In this document: positions 16,261 through 27,545 of the stretch, one piece after another | How the letters are laid out: each line of letters opens with the position of its first letter | Position numbering within the stretch: the first letter of the stretch is position 1 | From: Corynebacterium tuberculostearicum | Lineage (GTDB): Bacteria; Actinomycetota; Actinomycetes; Mycobacteriales; Mycobacteriaceae | NCBI RefSeq assembly: GCF_016127015.1 | Contig: NZ_CP065972.1 | Span: forward strand, 1,054,001 to 1,118,000 | DNA: 64,000 nt | Direction of reading: 5' to 3' | Notes under the pieces: model-generated | Seen by the model: only the letters and a program-made list of their open reading frames with translations | Database searches by the model: none | What the model was told of the DNA's origin: nothing | Position numbers and translations under genes: made by a program

Positions 16261-18945
16261 CTATAGGGACTCGAGCATGTCCTTGACGGCTGCAAAGCCG
16301 CGCTCAGCACCGGCTGCAGTAGAACCAGAGCCCTGAGCCATATCCGGCTTACCGCCGCCACGACCGTCGACGTACTGGCCAAACTGCTTCACAATGTCCC
16401 CGGACTTCACGCCGCGTCCAACGGCCTTGTCCGTAGCCGCCGCGATGAACGGGAACTTGCCCTTATCCTCGGCGCCCAAGACGATAACGGCTTCTTCCTC
16501 GCGCAGGCGGTTGCGCAGGTCCGTAGCAACGGTGCGCAGGTCCCCGCCGGTGGTGCCTTCCGGCAAGGTCAGAGCAATGACCTTGAATCCATTGATGTCC
16601 TTGGCTGCGCTGACGAACTCGGTGGCACGCGCAGCCAGCTGTTGCTTGCGCAGGGTTTCAATTTCCTTCTCCGCTGCCTTGAGCTTTTCAGACAGCTGCG
16701 CGATGCGATCCGGCAAATCCTCGGTCTGCACCTTGAGCTCGCGGGACACGCCTTCTACCAAGGCAGTTTCCTTGGAGTAGTAACGGAAGGCATCCAAACC
16801 GGAGTAGGCCTCGATGCGGCGAGCACCAGAGCCAACGGAGGACTCACCCAGCACGGATACCGGTCCGATTTCAGCGGAGGAACCAACGTGGGTACCGCCG
16901 CAGAGCTCGATGGAGAACGGTCCGCCGATTTCTACTACGCGGACTTCCTTGCCGTAGTTCTCACCGAATAGTGCCATAGCTCCCATGGCCTTGGCCTCCT
17001 CCAGGGAGGTCTCAATGGTGTTGACCGCAAAATTGGAATCGATTGCCTGGTTGGTAATCAAAGCGATCTCCTCCAGCTGTGCCTGACTGAGCTGCTCGGT
17101 GTAGTTGAAGTCAAAGCGCAGGTAGCCTGGGCGGTTCATGGAGCCGGCCTGGACGGCGGTGGGGCCAAGCACCTGGCGCAGTGCGGCGTGAATGAGGTGC
17201 GTAGCAGAGTGTGCCTGGGTAGCACCGTGGCGCCACTGCTCGTCGACGGCCGCTTCAACGGACATACCCAAGTCAAGGCCGCCAGCGGTAACCGTGGCCT
17301 TGTGTACCCACAGCTTCTTGCCAATCTTTTGAACGTCGTTGACCTCCAGCAAAGACTCACCGGCCATAATGCGGCCGCGGTCTGCCATCTGGCCGCCCGC
17401 TTCGGCGTACAGCGGGGTGTGGTCCAAGATGACCTCAACCTGCTCGCCCTCGTGCACCTGGTCGACCTTTTCGCCGCCGCGGACGAGGCCGATCACGCGG
17501 GCGTCGGAAGTAAGCTCCTCAAAGCCGGTGAAGACGGTGGGGTTATTGTCTACCCAGTCGCGGTAGAGAGAAAGGTCGGTGTGGCCGTGCTTCTTGGCCT
17601 GGTTATCGGCCTTGGCGCGGCGGCGCTGCTCGCCCATGGCGTCGTTAAAGCCATCCATGTCGACCTCAAGGCCGGCTTCCTGGGCCATCTCCAAGGTCAA
17701 GTCGATGGGGAAACCGTAGGTATCGTGCAGCTCAAAGGCCTTCTCACCCGGTAGCACCTTTGCGGTCTTCGCGCGGGAAGTGGACTTGAGTTCCTGGACG
17801 GCATCATCGAAGAGGCGGGTGCCGGACTCGAGAGTCTTCAGGAAGGCCTTTTCCTCATTCACGGCAACGCGCAGGATGCGCTCGCGGTTGTCCGCAATCT
17901 CCGGGTAAGACGGGGTCATGGTGTCCATGACCGTATTCATGAAGCGCTCCATAGTCGCGCCCTTAGCGCCCAGCAGCTTGGCGGAACGGATAATGCGACG
18001 CAGCAGGCGGCGCAGGATATACCCGCGGCCCTCATTGCCAGGGGTCACGCCATCCAGGATGAGCATCATGCCGGTACGGGAATGGTCAGCTACCACGCGG
18101 AAGCGGATGTTGTCTTCGTGGGAGGCGTTATCGCCATAAGTGGCACCGGTAAGCTCCTCGGCTACGTCAATAACTGGGCGCAGCAGGTCCGTTTCATAGA
18201 CATTGTCTACGTCCTGCAAAATGCAGGCCACGCGCTCGATGCCCAGGCCGGTATCGATGTTCTTTTTGGGCAGCTCGCCGACGATCTCAAAGTTGCCCTT
18301 GCCAATGCCCTCGCCGCGCTCATTTTGCATGAAGACCAGATTCCAGATCTCCATGTAACGGTTGTCATCGGCAATCGGGCCGCCGTCCTTGCCGTACTCC
18401 GGACCGCGGTCATAATAAATCTCGGAGCACGGGCCACAGGGCCCAGGGATACCCATGGACCAGTAGTTGTCCTCCATGCCGAGGCGCTGAATGCGCTCTT
18501 CTGGAACACCGATCTTGTCGCGCCAAATTTCGGCGGCCTCATCATCATCCAGGTAAACCGTGACCCACAAGCGCTCTGGGTCTAGGCCAAAGCCGCCCTC
18601 ATCAACGGAGCCGGTAAGCAAGGTCCACGCATTGGTGATGGCGCCTTCCTTGAAGTACTGGCCAAAGGAGAAGTTGCCGGCCATCTGGAAGAAGGTGTTG
18701 TGGCGGGTGGTAATACCCACCTCATCAATGTCTAAGGTACGTACGCACTTTTGGATGGAAGTGGCAAGGCCCTTGGCAAAGGGCGGGTTCTGCTGGCCCA
18801 AGAAATAGGGCTTAAACGGAACCATGCCGGCATTAACGAAAAGCAGGTTAGGGTCATCCAGGATCAGCGAGGCGCTTGGTACTGCCTCGTGACCAGAATT
18901 GACGAAGTGCTGGGTAAACCGTTCCCGGATCTCATGAGTCTTCAC
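16261..18945 (-). CDS. alaS: alanine--tRNA ligase
   Basis: Charges tRNA-Ala and edits mischarged Ser/Gly. The 894-residue protein has the class II core ([12 protein letters not shown] start; [46 protein letters not shown]), the editing site [16 protein letters not shown] and CGGTHV, and a C-Ala coiled-coil and DHH-like end with [14 protein letters not shown]. The GTG at 18945 is preferred over the TTG at 18954 because it gives the usual V/M-KTHEIR start with AGGA upstream. Heads the alaS-ruvX-mltG-aro block. Confidence 0.97.
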   Translation of the reverse strand: MKTHEIRERFTQHFVNSGHEAVPSASLILDDPNLLFVNAGMVPFKPYFLGQQNPPFAKGLATSIQKCVRTLDIDEVGITTRHNTFFQMAGNFSFGQYFKEGAITNAWTLLTGSVDEGGFGLDPERLWVTVYLDDDEAAEIWRDKIGVPEERIQRLGMEDNYWSMGIPGPCGPCSEIYYDRGPEYGKDGGPIADDNRYMEIWNLVFMQNERGEGIGKGNFEIVGELPKKNIDTGLGIERVACILQDVDNVYETDLLRPVIDVAEELTGATYGDNASHEDNIRFRVVADHSRTGMMLILDGVTPGNEGRGYILRRLLRRIIRSAKLLGAKGATMERFMNTVMDTMTPSYPEIADNRERILRVAVNEEKAFLKTLESGTRLFDDAVQELKSTSRAKTAKVLPGEKAFELHDTYGFPIDLTLEMAQEAGLEVDMDGFNDAMGEQRRRAKADNQAKKHGHTDLSLYRDWVDNNPTVFTGFEELTSDARVIGLVRGGEKVDQVHEGEQVEVILDHTPLYAEAGGQMADRGRIMAGESLLEVNDVQKIGKKLWVHKATVTAGGLDLGMSVEAAVDEQWRHGATQAHSATHLIHAALRQVLGPTAVQAGSMNRPGYLRFDFNYTEQLSQAQLEEIALITNQAIDSNFAVNTIETSLEEAKAMGAMALFGENYGKEVRVVEIGGPFSIELCGGTHVGSSAEIGPVSVLGESSVGSGARRIEAYSGLDAFRYYSKETALVEGVSRELKVQTEDLPDRIAQLSEKLKAAEKEIETLRKQQLAARATEFVSAAKDINGFKVIALTLPEGTTGGDLRTVATDLRNRLREEEAVIVLGAEDKGKFPFIAAATDKAVGRGVKSGDIVKQFGQYVDGRGGGKPDMAQGSGSTAAGAERGFAAVKDMLESL

Positions 18946-19046
18946 GAGCAACAATCCTAACTGTCTGAGCTTTCATCTTCTATCAAGAAGTTTCTAACCC
19001 GCCCAACTCTACCCTTCGCTGCACAGCGATTTCCCATCGGTGGGGA

Positions 19047-20438
19047 TCAGCGAGGCCGGCGAGCGTTTTTGCCTGGGCCGCGCTTGCCACGAATAATGCT
19101 GCGCAAGCGGCCAATATAGTCATAAACTCGCTTCTCAGACCCGTGATCGGTGGGTTCATAGTAAACCGAACCCTCCAGCTCATCGGGCAGGTACTGCTGC
19201 TCCACTACGCCGCGGGGATCATCGTGGGGGTAGACATAGCCCACGGCATTTCCCATCCGCTTGGCGCCCTCATAGTGCCCATCGCGCAGATGCGGTGGCA
19301 CGTGGCCCACCTTGCCAGCGGCTACATCGGTTTGCGCTTGCGTGATGGCAGAAATGACCGAGGGCGATTTTGGCGCGGTGGCCAGGTGGATGGTGGCTTG
19401 CGCGAGCGGGATTCGGGCTTCTGGCATGCCAATGAGCTGAGCGGCCTCGGCCGCCGCCACGGCCACCTGGAGCGCGGTTGGATCAGCCATGCCGATGTCC
19501 TCGGAGGCGTGCACAATGAGCCGTCGGGCAATAAAGCGCGGATCCTCCCCGGCCTCTACCATACGGGCGAGATAATGCAGCGCGGCATCCACGTCGGAGC
19601 CGCGGATGGACTTAATGAAGGCAGAAACCACGTCATAGTGTTGGTCGCCGTCGCGGTCGTAGCGCACCACTGCCTTATTGACGTTGTCCGTGACCGTTTG
19701 TGGGGTAATTTCCCCGCCAGCGTCAACCGCTTCGGCCGCGGCCTCAAGATAGGTCAGCGTACGCCGCGCATCGCCGCCGGCGAGGAGTACCAACTGGTCC
19801 AAGGCTTCATCGGTGATTCGAATGTTGCGCTCACCTAGGCCACGGTCGCTTTCGAGCGCACGCTTAGCGACGCCTCTCAGGTCATCATCGCTTAGCGAAT
19901 GCAACTGCAACAGCAGCGAACGCGACAAAAGCGGCGCGACGACGGAGAAGGAAGGGTTTTCCGTAGTTGCCGCTACGAGCAATACCGTGCGATTTTCCAC
20001 GGCTGCGAGAAGTGCGTCCTGCTGGGTTTTGGAAAAGCGGTGCACCTCATCAATAAAGAGCACGGTCCGCCGGCCTTGAATGAGCTCTTGCCGGGCGTGG
20101 GTGATGACCTCGCGGACCTGCTTGACGCCCGAATCGAGGGCGGAGAGGCCCACGAAGTTCTGCCCCATTTGGCTGGCGATGAGCGAGGCAATGGTGGTCT
20201 TGCCGGTGCCCGGCGGCCCGTACAAGATGACGGAGGCCTCGCCTGAGCCTTCCACGAGGCGACGCAATGGCTTTCCGGGGGCCAAGAGATGGTCTTGCCC
20301 GACCACTTCATCTAGGTTTTGGGGACGCATGCGCGCCGCCAGTGGGGACCCGGCGTGGGTGGCGAAAAGGTTCTTCCCGGGCAGCGGCGACGCGCTGCGC
20401 TCCGAAGTGGGCCCGCCAAATAATGAGTCTTGAGACAC
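19047..20438 (-). CDS. rarA: replication-associated recombination protein RarA (MgsA)
   Basis: AAA+ ATPase acting at stalled forks, related to clamp loaders. The 463-residue protein begins VSQDSLFGG, then [16 protein letters not shown], Walker [11 protein letters not shown], Walker [13 protein letters not shown], sensor 1 AATTENPSF, and the C-terminal tetramerisation part with HLRDGHY and [17 protein letters not shown]. The GTG at 20438 has AGGAGG about 10 bases upstream; the frame to 20672 runs into the neighbouring gene and is rejected. It has a basic Arg/Lys tail. Confidence 0.95.
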   Translation of the reverse strand: MSQDSLFGGPTSERSASPLPGKNLFATHAGSPLAARMRPQNLDEVVGQDHLLAPGKPLRRLVEGSGEASVILYGPPGTGKTTIASLIASQMGQNFVGLSALDSGVKQVREVITHARQELIQGRRTVLFIDEVHRFSKTQQDALLAAVENRTVLLVAATTENPSFSVVAPLLSRSLLLQLHSLSDDDLRGVAKRALESDRGLGERNIRITDEALDQLVLLAGGDARRTLTYLEAAAEAVDAGGEITPQTVTDNVNKAVVRYDRDGDQHYDVVSAFIKSIRGSDVDAALHYLARMVEAGEDPRFIARRLIVHASEDIGMADPTALQVAVAAAEAAQLIGMPEARIPLAQATIHLATAPKSPSVISAITQAQTDVAAGKVGHVPPHLRDGHYEGAKRMGNAVGYVYPHDDPRGVVEQQYLPDELEGSVYYEPTDHGSEKRVYDYIGRLRSIIRGKRGPGKNARRPR

Positions 20439-20481
20439 TGGAAAGCTACCTCCTATAAGGGTGCGGGCACACCGTGATTGT

Positions 20482-21696
20482 CTATTCGTCGTCCAAGCGG
20501 CGCGCAATGGCGCTGCCAAATTCTGCGATGGGCGCGCAGGCGGGTCCATCGCAGCGCGCGGCATATCGGGATAGCGCCTCAAAGGTTTCATAGAGGTCGC
20601 GGCGCACAAGCAATTCATCTTCCGTAAACGGGCCGTGGTCGGCCGGACGCAAAATGGAGCGCTGCGGATCATGGACGACCTCGGCTTCTCCCCTGGCTAG
20701 GGCAACCAGCCCTTCGATGCCGCCGGCGTGCATCGTGGTCACGCTCGATAGCGCCCAGCCAATGAGCGACGCCACGATAAGGCCGTGGATTTCTTCCGCA
20801 TTAGAAAATAGCGGCCACACCTCAGATACGGCACGAGACCAAGCAGAGATGAAGATATCTGCCTCTTCGTCCGTGATCGGCTTGGAGAACAGGAACTGTG
20901 GGAATCCGGCGATAACGCAGGCTACGTCGAAGCCAACATTGCGGAATCCTGCCCATTCATAGTCCAAGAAGTGCAGGCGATGAGACACAATGATGTTATC
21001 CGGCGAAAGGTCGAAGGGAGTAAATGCCCGGTCCTTGCCGGATGCCAGAGATCGAGCGGCTTGACCCGCTAGCTCCCGGAAGCTGGCCGGTGCCTCAAGC
21101 CCGGCTTTATCCAGCAAGTCGAGGCCGATGCCAATGGAGCGCTCCAGCGCCTCATCGCGCACAGACTGGTGCGGGGCCAAGTCCGGATTCTTGCGCAGCA
21201 TCCTATTGAGCAGGGTTTCATAATCTTGCTCGTGGCCCGCGGTTCCAGCGTGCATGTGCCCCAACGCACTGCCTAGCGAGCGCAATACCTGCACGCGGTC
21301 ATCATCGGTGGACTGTACAAGGACGTCGGCAAGCGTTTCGCCCTCACCCAAGTCCGTCAACACAATAATGCGCTGCTCCAGATCGTGGGCAAGAAGCACG
21401 GGGCCGGGCCGCACGTCCTCAGATAACGCGGTGGTGAATTGATAAGCCACAACCTCGCGCAGCATCGCAGCATCATCGACAGCATAGCCGGTAACCGGGT
21501 TGTACTTAATAACTACCGAGCGGTGCGGCAGGAAGGCTCCAGGGGCAATCCTGGCGCGCAGAACCATTGCATTGCCGGAACCGTCCAAGCGCTCCACGCT
21601 CGACATCTCCGGGGTGCCACCAAAACGGCGCGACAACATCTCCGAGGCGGCTTTGATGACATCCTCGGGTGATAGCACAGCTTCGTTATCAACCAT
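20482..21696 (-). CDS. aminoglycoside phosphotransferase-like (APH/CHK fold) protein
   Basis: A 404-residue kinase-like protein. Visible are RSVVIKYNP near 59-67 (candidate ATP-binding Lys), a hinge region around [15 protein letters not shown], the catalytic-loop equivalent [13 protein letters not shown], and [18 protein letters not shown] as the metal-binding DFG equivalent. The usual H-G-D catalytic loop is P-F-D here, keeping the Asp and the later Asn. Between rarA and aspS with 43 and 123 bp gaps. Substrate unknown: a small-molecule hydroxyl, or possibly a scaffold role. Confidence 0.7.
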   Translation of the reverse strand: MVDNEAVLSPEDVIKAASEMLSRRFGGTPEMSSVERLDGSGNAMVLRARIAPGAFLPHRSVVIKYNPVTGYAVDDAAMLREVVAYQFTTALSEDVRPGPVLLAHDLEQRIIVLTDLGEGETLADVLVQSTDDDRVQVLRSLGSALGHMHAGTAGHEQDYETLLNRMLRKNPDLAPHQSVRDEALERSIGIGLDLLDKAGLEAPASFRELAGQAARSLASGKDRAFTPFDLSPDNIIVSHRLHFLDYEWAGFRNVGFDVACVIAGFPQFLFSKPITDEEADIFISAWSRAVSEVWPLFSNAEEIHGLIVASLIGWALSSVTTMHAGGIEGLVALARGEAEVVHDPQRSILRPADHGPFTEDELLVRRDLYETFEALSRYAARCDGPACAPIAEFGSAIARRLDDE

Positions 21697-21819
21697 AGTT
21701 CTATCCAGTATGCCCCCTCACACCAAAGCGGGGTCACAAGTTCGCCCGCAGCGAAATTGCCGCGACCAACGATGTGCCCCGCACGGTGTGTCTTAAAGGC
21801 TGAGGATTAAGCTACCCGC

Positions 21820-23652
21820 TTACTTCTCCTCAGCGGTCTCTGCCGCAGTGGAACCGGCCTTGTCCTGTTCCTTCTTCTTTTCTGGTTTGTAGTCTACGCC
21901 GGTCTCCTTACGCTGTGCGGCTGGGATTGCCGCTGGGGCGTCGGTAAGCGGATCCACGCCACCTCCGGACTTCGGGAACGCAATAACGTCGCGGATGGAG
22001 TCGAAACCGCCCAACAGGGAGACGATGCGGTCCCAGCCGAAGGCGATGCCGCCGTGTGGTGGGGCGCCGTACTGGAAGGCATCGAGCAGGAAGCCGAACT
22101 TCTCCTGAGCTTCCTCGTCACCGATTCCCATGACGTCGAAGACGCGCTTCTGCACGTCCTCCTGGTGGATACGGATGGAGCCGCCGCCAATCTCGTTGCC
22201 GTTGCAGACAATGTCATAGGCGTACGCCAGCGCCTCGCCCGGGTTCTGGTAAAAATTGTCCAGGTACTCCGGCTTCGGGGAGGTAAAGGCGTGGTGAACC
22301 GCGGTCCACTTGGAGTGGCCCAGTGCGACGTCGCCAGAAGCGGTCGCATCAGCGGAAGGTTCAAAAAGCGGAGCGTCTACAACCCAGGTAAAGGCCCAGT
22401 CGCCTTCCTTGATAAGGTCCAGCTTCTTTGCAATCTCGCCACGTGCAGCGCCCAAGAGGGCGCGGGAAGACTTGGTGTCACCGGCGGCAAAGAAGATGGC
22501 GTCGCCCGGCTTAGCGCCGACGTGCTCTGCAATGCCCTCGCGCTCGGCGTCGGTAATGTTCTTAGCCACCGGACCGCCCAAGGTGCCGTCCTCGCCCACG
22601 GTGATGTAGGCCAGACCCTTGGCGCCACGCTGCTTTGCCCAATCCTGCCAAGCATCGAACTGGCGGCGCGGCTGGGAGGCGCCGCCTTCCATAACCACGG
22701 CGCCGACGTATTCGTTCTGGAAGACGCGGAAGGTGGTGTCCTCGAAGAACTCGGTGCACTCCACAATCTTGATGTCAAAGCGCAGGTCCGGTTTATCGGA
22801 ACCGTAGTACTTCATCGCATCGGCGTAGGTCATGCGCGGGATCGGAGTCTTGATCTCGTAGCCGATGAGCTTCCACAGCTCGGTGACGATTTCTTCCGCC
22901 AAGGCGATGACATCGTCCTGGTCTACGAAGGACATCTCCACGTCCAGCTGGGTAAACTCCGGCTGGCGGTCAGCGCGGAAGTCCTCATCGCGGTAGCAAC
23001 GCGCGATCTGGTAATAGCGCTCCATGCCGGAGACCATGAGCAGCTGCTTGAAAAGCTGCGGGGACTGCGGCAGTGCATACCAGGTGCCTGGCTTCAAACG
23101 CGCTGGAACCAGGAAGTCGCGTGCGCCCTCCGGGGTGGAACGAGTCAGGGTTGGAGTCTCGATCTCTGCAAAATCATGCGAATCCAGTACCTTGCGGGCC
23201 GCGCGGTTGGCAGCAGAACGAAGCCGCAGCGCCTGTGCCTGGCGCTCGCGGCGCAGGTCCAGGTAGCGGTACTTCAGACGAGTCTCCTCGCCTACCTCAC
23301 CTGAGGTGGAAGGATCATCAATCTGGAATGGCAGCGCTGCGGACTTATTCAGAACCTCAAGATCCGCGACGTTGACCTCAATCTCACCGGACGGCAGGTT
23401 GGGGTTTTCCGAGCCTTCTGGGCGAGGCTCCACGGTACCGGTGACCTTAACGCAGTATTCGGAACGCAGGTCGTGGGCGCGCTCCGCCACGTCAGATTCA
23501 CGGAAGACAACCTGAGCGATGCCGGAGCGATCGCGCAGGTCAATGAAGATCACACCACCGTGATCGCGGCGGCGGGAAACCCAACCGGTTAGGGTGACGG
23601 TCTCTCCTGCGAGTTCTTTGCGGAGCTCACCTGCTAAGTGGGTACGCAGCAC
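21820..23652 (-). CDS. aspS: aspartate--tRNA ligase (bacterial type)
   Basis: Charges tRNA-Asp; many actinobacterial versions also charge tRNA-Asn when asparagine is made on the tRNA. The 610 residues show an OB-fold anticodon domain ([22 protein letters not shown] near 23-44), class II motif 2 [21 protein letters not shown] (split as RCYRDED and [12 protein letters not shown]), the GAD insertion, and motif 3 [15 protein letters not shown]. The C-terminal 25 residues are Lys/Glu-rich. It starts at ATG 23652. A 244 bp intergenic region separates it from the divergent metallopeptidase. Confidence 0.96.
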   Translation of the reverse strand: MLRTHLAGELRKELAGETVTLTGWVSRRRDHGGVIFIDLRDRSGIAQVVFRESDVAERAHDLRSEYCVKVTGTVEPRPEGSENPNLPSGEIEVNVADLEVLNKSAALPFQIDDPSTSGEVGEETRLKYRYLDLRRERQAQALRLRSAANRAARKVLDSHDFAEIETPTLTRSTPEGARDFLVPARLKPGTWYALPQSPQLFKQLLMVSGMERYYQIARCYRDEDFRADRQPEFTQLDVEMSFVDQDDVIALAEEIVTELWKLIGYEIKTPIPRMTYADAMKYYGSDKPDLRFDIKIVECTEFFEDTTFRVFQNEYVGAVVMEGGASQPRRQFDAWQDWAKQRGAKGLAYITVGEDGTLGGPVAKNITDAEREGIAEHVGAKPGDAIFFAAGDTKSSRALLGAARGEIAKKLDLIKEGDWAFTWVVDAPLFEPSADATASGDVALGHSKWTAVHHAFTSPKPEYLDNFYQNPGEALAYAYDIVCNGNEIGGGSIRIHQEDVQKRVFDVMGIGDEEAQEKFGFLLDAFQYGAPPHGGIAFGWDRIVSLLGGFDSIRDVIAFPKSGGGVDPLTDAPAAIPAAQRKETGVDYKPEKKKEQDKAGSTAAETAEEK

Positions 23653-23896
23653 TGATGTTCAATCCCTTCTAAAAATTGTGTCACTTGCGGGTCCCGCCAC
23701 GCGTAAACAGCGCGCGCCAAACCAAGCACAAGACTAGGAACGCGCACAATTCTACATCCCTACCGGTACGCGGAGCGCAGTAAGGTAGGCGCTAGCTAAC
23801 CTCTAAGACCGCACAAGAGCCACCGTTTCCCTGCTTCAGTCTCTTTCCAGCAAGCTTCATCCTGTGTATGAGGGGGCCATGTGGCACTATTTAGGC

Positions 23897-24775
23897 ATGA
23901 CTTTTAGATCAGGTGCCGATTTCGGCGGCAAAGAAGCGCGTTCGGGTAGCGGTGGCGGTGGCATCGCCATTGGCGGTGGCGTCGGCTCAATTGTTCTAGT
24001 AGGCCTTTTCCTCCTGTTGGGCGGCAATCCCTCAGACTTGGGAGCGATTCTGGGCAGCGAGCAGACCCAATCTGACGGTGCTGCACAGGGCGAAAGCCCC
24101 GAATGCGAAACTGCAGAAGATGGCAACACCAAGGATGAATGCCTCGTAGAGTTCACCGGTCGCAGCGTGGATAACGTCTGGTCCAAGGTCTTGCCGGAAC
24201 AGGCAGATATCCAATACACCGAACCGGAGCGCGTGGTCTTCCACGGCAGCGTTAATACCGGCTGTGGCGCCGCGACTTCATCTACTGGCCCCTTCTACTG
24301 CCCGCGCGACGAGTCCGCCTATTTCGACACCGCGTTCTTTGATTCCCTGCGCAACTTCGGCGCGGATAATGCTCCTTTGGCCCGCATGTACATCGTGGCG
24401 CACGAGTTCGGCCACCACATTCAAAACCTTGAGGGCACCCTCGGCCTGTCGGACTATAACGACCCAGGCGCCGATTCCAACGCGGTAAAGATCGAGCTGC
24501 AGGCTGACTGCTACGCAGGCCTGTGGGCTTCCTATGCCGATAAGGGTGATAACCCCTTGCTTGAGCCAATCACCAAAGAACAGGTCTCGGACGCCGTCGC
24601 GGCCGCCCAGGCGGTGGGCGATGACAATATCCAGCGCCGCTCCGGCGGCCAGGTCGAGCCCGATTCCTGGACGCATGGTTCTTCCGAACAGCGTGAGAAG
24701 GCATTCCTTGCTGGATATAACTCTGGCAAGATGTCCCAGTGCGACACCCTTGAGCGCGGCGCCTACCGCGGCTAA
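23897..24775 (+). CDS. neutral zinc metallopeptidase (YpfJ-like), membrane-anchored
   Basis: A 292-residue protein of the KPN_02809/YpfJ family. A short Gly-rich cytoplasmic start (MTFRSGADFG) leads to one membrane helix near 29-50. Outside comes a linker with two Cys, then the peptidase domain with the zinc motif VAHEFGHHIQN near 168-178 and the downstream ELQADCYAGLWA glutamate near 199-210. Start ATG 23897 gives the family-typical MxFR start; the frame to 23864 adds 11 residues without support. Substrate unknown; the location suggests cell-envelope work. Confidence 0.87.
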   Translation: MTFRSGADFGGKEARSGSGGGGIAIGGGVGSIVLVGLFLLLGGNPSDLGAILGSEQTQSDGAAQGESPECETAEDGNTKDECLVEFTGRSVDNVWSKVLPEQADIQYTEPERVVFHGSVNTGCGAATSSTGPFYCPRDESAYFDTAFFDSLRNFGADNAPLARMYIVAHEFGHHIQNLEGTLGLSDYNDPGADSNAVKIELQADCYAGLWASYADKGDNPLLEPITKEQVSDAVAAAQAVGDDNIQRRSGGQVEPDSWTHGSSEQREKAFLAGYNSGKMSQCDTLERGAYRG

Positions 24776-24994
24776 TACTCACAACGTGGCCGTCACCAAG
24801 AGCGGCGGCCACTATGTTCGCGAATAGCCACATTGCTTTCACGAACTCCACATCTTGAATTCACTTTCCCGAAACCTAGGGCCTTTAGTCTGAGCGTGCG
24901 TTCTCTACATAAGAATTTCTTTTGAGAATCCTATACGCCTCGCTGAGAAGCGCGGTCATACCTCTTGTGCACGCTTTCCCGAAAGGTTCCTCCT

Positions 24995-26602
24995 GTGTCT
25001 ACCCCTACCACCCACATGACGGACATTGAGGCCGTCAACGGCAAGGGCAGCGACTGGATTTGGCACGCCATTTTTGGCGGCCTTACCGCCGTTACCCTCA
25101 TCGGCTTTATGGTCTGGGGCCACGACTACGTCGACGGCTCTAAGCCCATTCTCCTTGGCACCGCCATTCTCTTCGCCCTTTTCATGGCCTTCAATATTGG
25201 CGGCAATGACGTCGCCAATTCCTTCGGTACCTCCGTAGGCGCCGGAACGCTGTCTATGAAGCAGGCCCTCGTTGTCGCCGCCATCTTCGAGGTTTCTGGC
25301 GCCATCCTCGCCGGCGGCGAAGTTACCGATACCGTGCGCTCTGGCATCGTCGACCTTGACGCCATTGATGGGCTAGACCCCATGGAGTTTGTCTACATCA
25401 TGATGGCGTCCCTCTTGGGTGCGGCCATCTGGCTCCTTGTTGCCACCCGTATGGGTTGGCCAGTATCTACCACCCACTCCATCGTCGGCGGCATCGTCGG
25501 CGCTGCGCTCGCGGTCGGCTTTGTCACCGGCAAGGGCGGCTGGAACATGGTGCAGTGGGGCGAGATTGGCACCATTGCCATCTCGTGGGTGCTCTCCCCT
25601 GTCCTCGGCGGTCTCGCCGCGTTTATCCTGTTCAAATGGATTAAGACCTCAATCTTGGTCTACAACGAGGAAGCGGACCGAAAACTGCGCGAAATCAAGA
25701 CCCGTCGCGCGGAGCTGCGCCAAGAGCACAAGTCTCGCTTTGCTCGCCTCAATGAGATCCAGCAGATTAGCTACACCAACGCCATGGCCCGGGACGCCGC
25801 CTTGGTGGCGGAAGAAGACTTCGATCCGGATCAGCTGGAATCTGAGTACTACCGCGATCTGTATAACCTCAACAAGGACATGGATGATGTCAAGGCTCAC
25901 CGCGCCCTAGAGAGCTGGGTACCGGTACTAGCCGCCATTGGTGCCATCATCATTTCCGCCATGGTGATGTTCAAGGGTCTCAAGCACACCGGACTCGATT
26001 TCAGTGTTCTTCAGAACCTCTTGGTCATGGGCATGGTCGGCGCCGTGGTGTGGATGGCCGTCTTCATTTTCGCCCGCTCCCTGAAAAAGAAGTCGCTGGC
26101 TAAATCCACCTTCCTTCTCTTTTCTTGGATGCAGGTCTTTACCGCCTCCGCTTTCGCCTTCTCCCACGGTTCCAACGACATTGCCAATGCCATTGGCCCC
26201 TTCGCTGCGGTTATTGACGTCCTCAAGACCGGCCAAGTAAACGATGAGGCTGCCGTGCCGGTTGCCGTCATGATTGCCATGGGCGTTGCCCTGATTTCTG
26301 GCCTGTGGTTCATCGGCCGCTTCGTGATTCAGACCGTGGGCTCAGGCCTAACCCAAATGCACCCCTCCTCCGGCTTCGCTGCTGAGCTTGCCGCCGCCGC
26401 TGTGGTGATGGGTTCATCGATCTTGGGCCTTCCGGTATCTTCCACCCACATCCTCATCGGCGCCGTGTTGGGCGTGGGCATTGTCAACAAGGCAGCAAAT
26501 TGGAACCTGATGAAGCCTATCGCCTTGGCGTGGGTTATTACGCTCCCAGCCGCCGCAGTCATCGCCGCCATTACCGTGTCTGTACTGCGCGTAGTCTTCT
26601 AA
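24995..26602 (+). CDS. pitA: low-affinity inorganic phosphate transporter (PiT family)
   Basis: Proton- or metal-coupled phosphate permease, 535 residues. Two PiT repeats are visible: [20 protein letters not shown] near 65-84 and [17 protein letters not shown] near 391-407, each with GNDxAN/SNDxAN. The paired [11 protein letters not shown] and [11 protein letters not shown] motifs also appear. About 10 hydrophobic helices flank a charged cytoplasmic loop (roughly 220-305) rich in Arg/Glu, longer than in many homologues. GTG at 24995 is preceded by GAAAGG. A hairpin with T-run follows the stop. Confidence 0.94.
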   Translation: MSTPTTHMTDIEAVNGKGSDWIWHAIFGGLTAVTLIGFMVWGHDYVDGSKPILLGTAILFALFMAFNIGGNDVANSFGTSVGAGTLSMKQALVVAAIFEVSGAILAGGEVTDTVRSGIVDLDAIDGLDPMEFVYIMMASLLGAAIWLLVATRMGWPVSTTHSIVGGIVGAALAVGFVTGKGGWNMVQWGEIGTIAISWVLSPVLGGLAAFILFKWIKTSILVYNEEADRKLREIKTRRAELRQEHKSRFARLNEIQQISYTNAMARDAALVAEEDFDPDQLESEYYRDLYNLNKDMDDVKAHRALESWVPVLAAIGAIIISAMVMFKGLKHTGLDFSVLQNLLVMGMVGAVVWMAVFIFARSLKKKSLAKSTFLLFSWMQVFTASAFAFSHGSNDIANAIGPFAAVIDVLKTGQVNDEAAVPVAVMIAMGVALISGLWFIGRFVIQTVGSGLTQMHPSSGFAAELAAAAVVMGSSILGLPVSSTHILIGAVLGVGIVNKAANWNLMKPIALAWVITLPAAAVIAAITVSVLRVVF

Positions 26603-26643
26603 CGGCAGTCCCTCTCCGTTCAGCCTCGGCAAGCTCGCCACAT

Positions 26644-26686
26644 CCGCTAGTCTCACCGACCATTGCGCCGGGGCTAGCGGGTTTTC
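26644..26686 (+). terminator. pitA terminator
   Basis: CCGCTAG (26644-26650) pairs with CTAGCGG (26674-26680), followed by GTTTTCC. It lies 41 bp after the pitA stop. Confidence 0.5.
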
Positions 26687-26709
26687 CATTGGGTAGCTTG
26701 GACAAACAC

Positions 26710-26730
26710 CCTGCTTGGCGACGCCCTCTT
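26710..26730 (+). repeat. short dispersed repeat, copy 1
   Basis: CCTGCTTGGCGACGCCCTCTT lies between pitA and the HEPN-CBS gene. It shares CCTGCTTGGCGAYGCCC with copies at 35042-35064 and 47137-47158 and contains the small palindrome GGCGACGCC. In this copy it overlaps the -35 region of the next gene. Confidence 0.5.
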
Positions 26731-26733
26731 CTC

Positions 26734-26739
26734 TACACT
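26734..26739 (+). promoter_or_regulatory. -10 element of a probable leaderless promoter for the HEPN-CBS gene
   Basis: TACACT ends 7 bases before the ATG at 26747 and no ribosome-binding site is present, which fits a leaderless message. There is no good -35 match; the dispersed repeat lies there. Confidence 0.4.
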
Positions 26740-26746
26740 GGCCCAT

Positions 26747-27469
26747 ATGACCGCGCACCGAGCTACCGCATTCCTGGCTGCATTCAACGACATAGAACAA
26801 CACTTGCGCTCGGCTCTCAACGCTGAGAACTCAGATTCTTTCTGGTGGATCGTAGACAAGGCACGAGACAAGCACGTGCTTTCCAGTAAGCAAGCCGAAG
26901 CGCTCAAAGATTTTTCTAACCTACGCAATGCCATTGCCCACGGTCGCTACTACAAATCAGAGCCCATTGCAGAACCGAACGAGGCCGTGGTTAAGCAGAT
27001 TTCCGCTCTCCGAGACATAGTGGTTTCCCCGCCCGACACCCTCCGCGTCTTGCAGCCACAAAAGGTATTCACCTTGACGTCTGCCACATCAATCATAGAG
27101 GCATTTAACGTCATAAAGGATAAGGACTTTTCCCAAATCCCTATCTACGATGAAGGCCGCTTCACCGCTTTGTTAACCACCAACACTATTGCGCGATGGG
27201 TAGCAAGAGACCTCAGCGATAACCACATGCTCGATGCCGCGGACATCGCAGACATTGTGGAATACAAAGAACCCAGTGATCGCGCTATCTTTCTTGCCCG
27301 CGCAGTAAGCGTGCAAGAGACGGTGGATGCTCTTTCAGAAACCGATAGCCAAGGGCACCGCCCTTGCGCAGCGGTCATCACAGAACACGGCAAAGTCAAT
27401 GAGAGACCCCTGCGCCTCGTTGCACCGGCCGATCTACCAGCTCTTTTTGATGCCCTAGAATGGGAATAA
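26747..27469 (+). CDS. HEPN-like/CBS domain protein
   Basis: A 240-residue cytosolic protein with two parts. Residues 1-80 are helical (FNDIEQHLRSALN, WWIVDKARDKHVLSSKQAEA) and end in LRNAIAHGRYY near 59-69, which fits the R-x4-H signature of HEPN domains. Residues 100-235 look like a tandem CBS pair: TLTSATSIIEAFNVIKDKDFSQIPIYDEGRFTALLTTNTI, then a second, weaker repeat. CBS pairs usually sense adenine nucleotides; HEPN domains are often RNases or nucleotidyl-transfer targets. The combination suggests nucleotide-gated activity, but no partner toxin or antitoxin is adjacent. Function unproven. Confidence 0.65.
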   Translation: MTAHRATAFLAAFNDIEQHLRSALNAENSDSFWWIVDKARDKHVLSSKQAEALKDFSNLRNAIAHGRYYKSEPIAEPNEAVVKQISALRDIVVSPPDTLRVLQPQKVFTLTSATSIIEAFNVIKDKDFSQIPIYDEGRFTALLTTNTIARWVARDLSDNHMLDAADIADIVEYKEPSDRAIFLARAVSVQETVDALSETDSQGHRPCAAVITEHGKVNERPLRLVAPADLPALFDALEWE

Positions 27470-27545
27470 TTCTCCCGCAGCCGGCTTCTCTTGCAGCCGG
27501 CACTGCGTCTATCTTTACTCCTGTGCACCGCATAGAAAGGCAACC

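Noticed and set aside
16250..16382. Longer ruvX start inside alaS
   Set aside because: It would overlap the alaS 3' end by over 100 bp; the GTG at 16250 has its own AGGAG.
23783..23806. DtxR-type iron box in the aspS/metallopeptidase intergenic region
   Set aside because: AGGTAG and CTAACCT half sites are present but separated by too many bases for the DtxR consensus.
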